Shown piece by piece: positions 62,451 to 64,000 of a stretch of 64,000 nt of DNA; the stretch's first letter is position 1, and every line of letters begins with the position of its first letter. The notes beneath the pieces are model-generated. The model saw only the letters and a program-made list of their open reading frames with translations. It searched no databases and was not told the DNA's origin. A program made the translations under genes and the position numbers. Origin of the DNA: Marchantia polymorpha subsp. ruderalis (taxonomy: Eukaryota; Streptophyta; Marchantiopsida; Marchantiales; Marchantiaceae). Location: contig AP031356.1 in assembly GCA_037833965.1 (NCBI GenBank), positions 11,802,501 to 11,866,500 on the forward strand, written 5' to 3'.

Positions 62451-63977
62451 TTAAATGGACACCATCTCCTCATTAGTCTCACCATGCCATCTAGCTCCAA
62501 TGTCATACTCCTGACTAGTGCATAAATTCCAACTCAAAATATCGACATCCAAGTTTGCAAATCCCGTTCTATGCATCACTTGGGAGTTATACTCTTGGAA
62601 GATGAGAGCCCATTGTGCAAGCTTCCTTGTGAGCTTGTTAGACTCCATTAAGGACTTGATCGGCTGATGATCAGTGACAAGGGTAAACTGCGTACCAAAC
62701 AAGTAACACCTGAAGTGTGCCACAATCGACACTGCTGCCAAACATTCTTCCTCGTACGAACTATATCGTGACTCCGCTGTATTGTTCAAACAACTAGCAT
62801 ACGCAATCACAAATTCCTTGCCCTCATCATCACGCTACGTCAACACCGCTCCAAGTCCCAACATACTCCAATAAGTTTGCAACTGGTATGGACGACCTCT
62901 GATGGGTCTCCTCAAGATGGGAGTGGCCACAAACCTGGCCTTGAGCTCAACAAAAGTTCTCTACTGTTCATCTTTCCATTGCCACTCCTGATCTGACTTC
63001 AACAACTTATTCAAACGTTTGGCTATAGCGCTAAATGCTTTTACATATCTCCGGTAGTAGTTCGTCAAACCCATGAATGCACGAAGTCTACTCACATCCG
63101 TTGGACGAGGGATTTGTGCAATAGCCTTCAGCTTTACTTGCTGAACTCCCAAACCACCTAGATAGATCACATGACTCAATTACTCAACGTTCTATTGAAA
63201 GAACTTACACTTTCCATGATGTAATCGCAGACCATGAGCCTTCTATCTCTCAAACACAATCTACAAATGTATCTGATGTTGCTCCACCGTGTAGCTAAAC
63301 ACCAAGATATCATCAATCTAACATCTGACAAAATCCAGCCCTGCTAGGATTTTGTCCATAACCCTCTGAAACTCGGCATGGGCATCCTTCAACCCAAAGG
63401 ATAAGATCGCCATTGGTACAAACAATCGTTGCCGTGAGAATTGACGTTCCAAAACGCTGTCTTGGCCTTGTCCTCCTCTCGAATTGGCAACTGATGATAT
63501 TCTCTCCGAAGATCCAAAGTGTTGAAAATCTTTGCATATCCCATCACATCAAAGATCTTCTTAAGTATAGGCATGACATACTTATCAGACTTCGTCTACC
63601 GATTGATAGGACAATAATCTCCACACATTCACATATCTTTGTAATTGCCATGTACATCCTTTTTCACTGGCATGACTGTGGCTGACGCATACTCATCATG
63701 TGACAACTTCACTAACCTAGCCTCAAGTAGGTTTAAAGTCATACTCCGAATCATTATACCGATAGGGACGACAAAAGATTGGCGTATCACTAGCCAACTT
63801 TATCCTTATGTCTAATCCAATCAAAAAACCTAACTCCTTTATGTCGAATGCAAAACAATTCCTATAGGCACATAGGAATTGTGTCAACTGTCGTCTCTCT
63901 CCTCCTGTTATCTGAGGACCAATCAGTGGCTCACAATCCTTCTCTATAGGCACACTAGAGGGAGACGACTCTCTCAT
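62451..63977 (-). pseudogene. Gypsy reverse transcriptase and RNase H remnant
   Basis: Pieces in transcript order: an RT N-terminal segment (63977-63723, ending near FCRPYRYNDSEYD), an RT core piece (63574-63389) with IFNTLDLRREYHQLPIREED, a piece with SFGLKDAHAEFQRVMD, then the active site written C-stop-IDDILVFS (TAG where the Tyr codon stands). The RT thumb follows (63179-62961, RLRAFMGLTNYYRRYVKAFS) and then RNase H (62810-62451) with TAESRYSSYEEECLA, FTLVTDHQPIKSLM and LARKLAQW-like LTRKLAQWALIFQEY. Stops and frame changes separate the pieces. Confidence 0.88.
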
Positions 63978-64000
63978 TGGTTGCTACGCACCCTCCTCCA

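Larger units (their letters stand above)
60955..64000 (-). mobile_element. Ty3/gypsy LTR retrotransposon, degenerate, continuing past the right edge
   Basis: On the minus strand the order from 64000 downward is reverse transcriptase, RNase H, then integrase, the Ty3/gypsy order. gag and protease, if present, lie beyond the window. The pol frame is broken by many stops and shifts. A partial match of repeated sequences at 60252-60715 may be LTR-derived. Confidence 0.88.

Noticed and set aside
1-64000. CRISPR arrays, bacterial operons, riboswitches or rRNA
   Set aside because: No spaced identical short repeats or bacterial gene organisation; introns and retroelements show nuclear eukaryotic DNA.

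Overview
This is a nuclear window from a land plant. The proteins are plant-type: an N-glycan-processing Golgi alpha-mannosidase II, inositol 3-kinase, an EXS-only membrane protein, ARP2/3 subunit ARPC4 and a VAPYRIN. Introns are spliceosomal, from about 70 bases to over 2 kb, and retroelements are frequent. VAPYRIN together with a lysozyme-like gene that has no familiar counterpart in seed plants suggests a non-seed plant, probably a bryophyte. That placement is inference; no marker here fixes the species.

Layout. Positions 1-0.7 kb hold a decayed helix-turn-helix (transposon-like) reading frame, and 0.7-5.3 kb is AT-rich with no recognisable gene. ARPC4 lies on the + strand at 5.36-12.2 kb in eight coding exons that sum to exactly 169 aa; the first coding exon seems to be the ATG alone. 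At 13.8-15.9 kb (+) four exons join in phase into a 301-aa protein with a LysM domain followed by an invertebrate-type (i-type) lysozyme-like domain, the most unexpected gene in the window. At 19.1-20.7 kb (-) is a GC-rich, intronless VAPYRIN (MSP domain plus ankyrin repeats). A broken LINE occupies 24.4-26.8 kb. Golgi alpha-mannosidase II (five exons, 1187 aa) is at 28.9-34.2 kb (-), inositol 3-kinase (two exons, 327 aa) at 36.9-38.2 kb (-), and an EXS-family membrane protein with at least 11 exons at 41.8-50 kb (-). Introns of the EXS gene carry local duplications, (AT)n tracts and a perfect 48-bp palindrome.

From 51.4 kb to the right edge the window is mostly mobile DNA. It begins with a complete but inactivated hAT element (terminal inverted repeats, 8-bp target duplication, 72-nt intron in its transposase). 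Next comes a cluster of three LINE copies in opposing orientations, in which about 166-bp tandem monomers sit directly upstream of ORF1. Last is a nonsense-riddled Ty3/gypsy element that runs off the right edge.

The host genes do not form a pathway. They are separate nuclear loci for actin nucleation (ARPC4), symbiosis or membrane traffic (VAPYRIN), N-glycan trimming (mannosidase II), inositol phosphate metabolism (inositol 3-kinase), membrane transport or trafficking (EXS) and probable glycan binding and hydrolysis (LysM-lysozyme).
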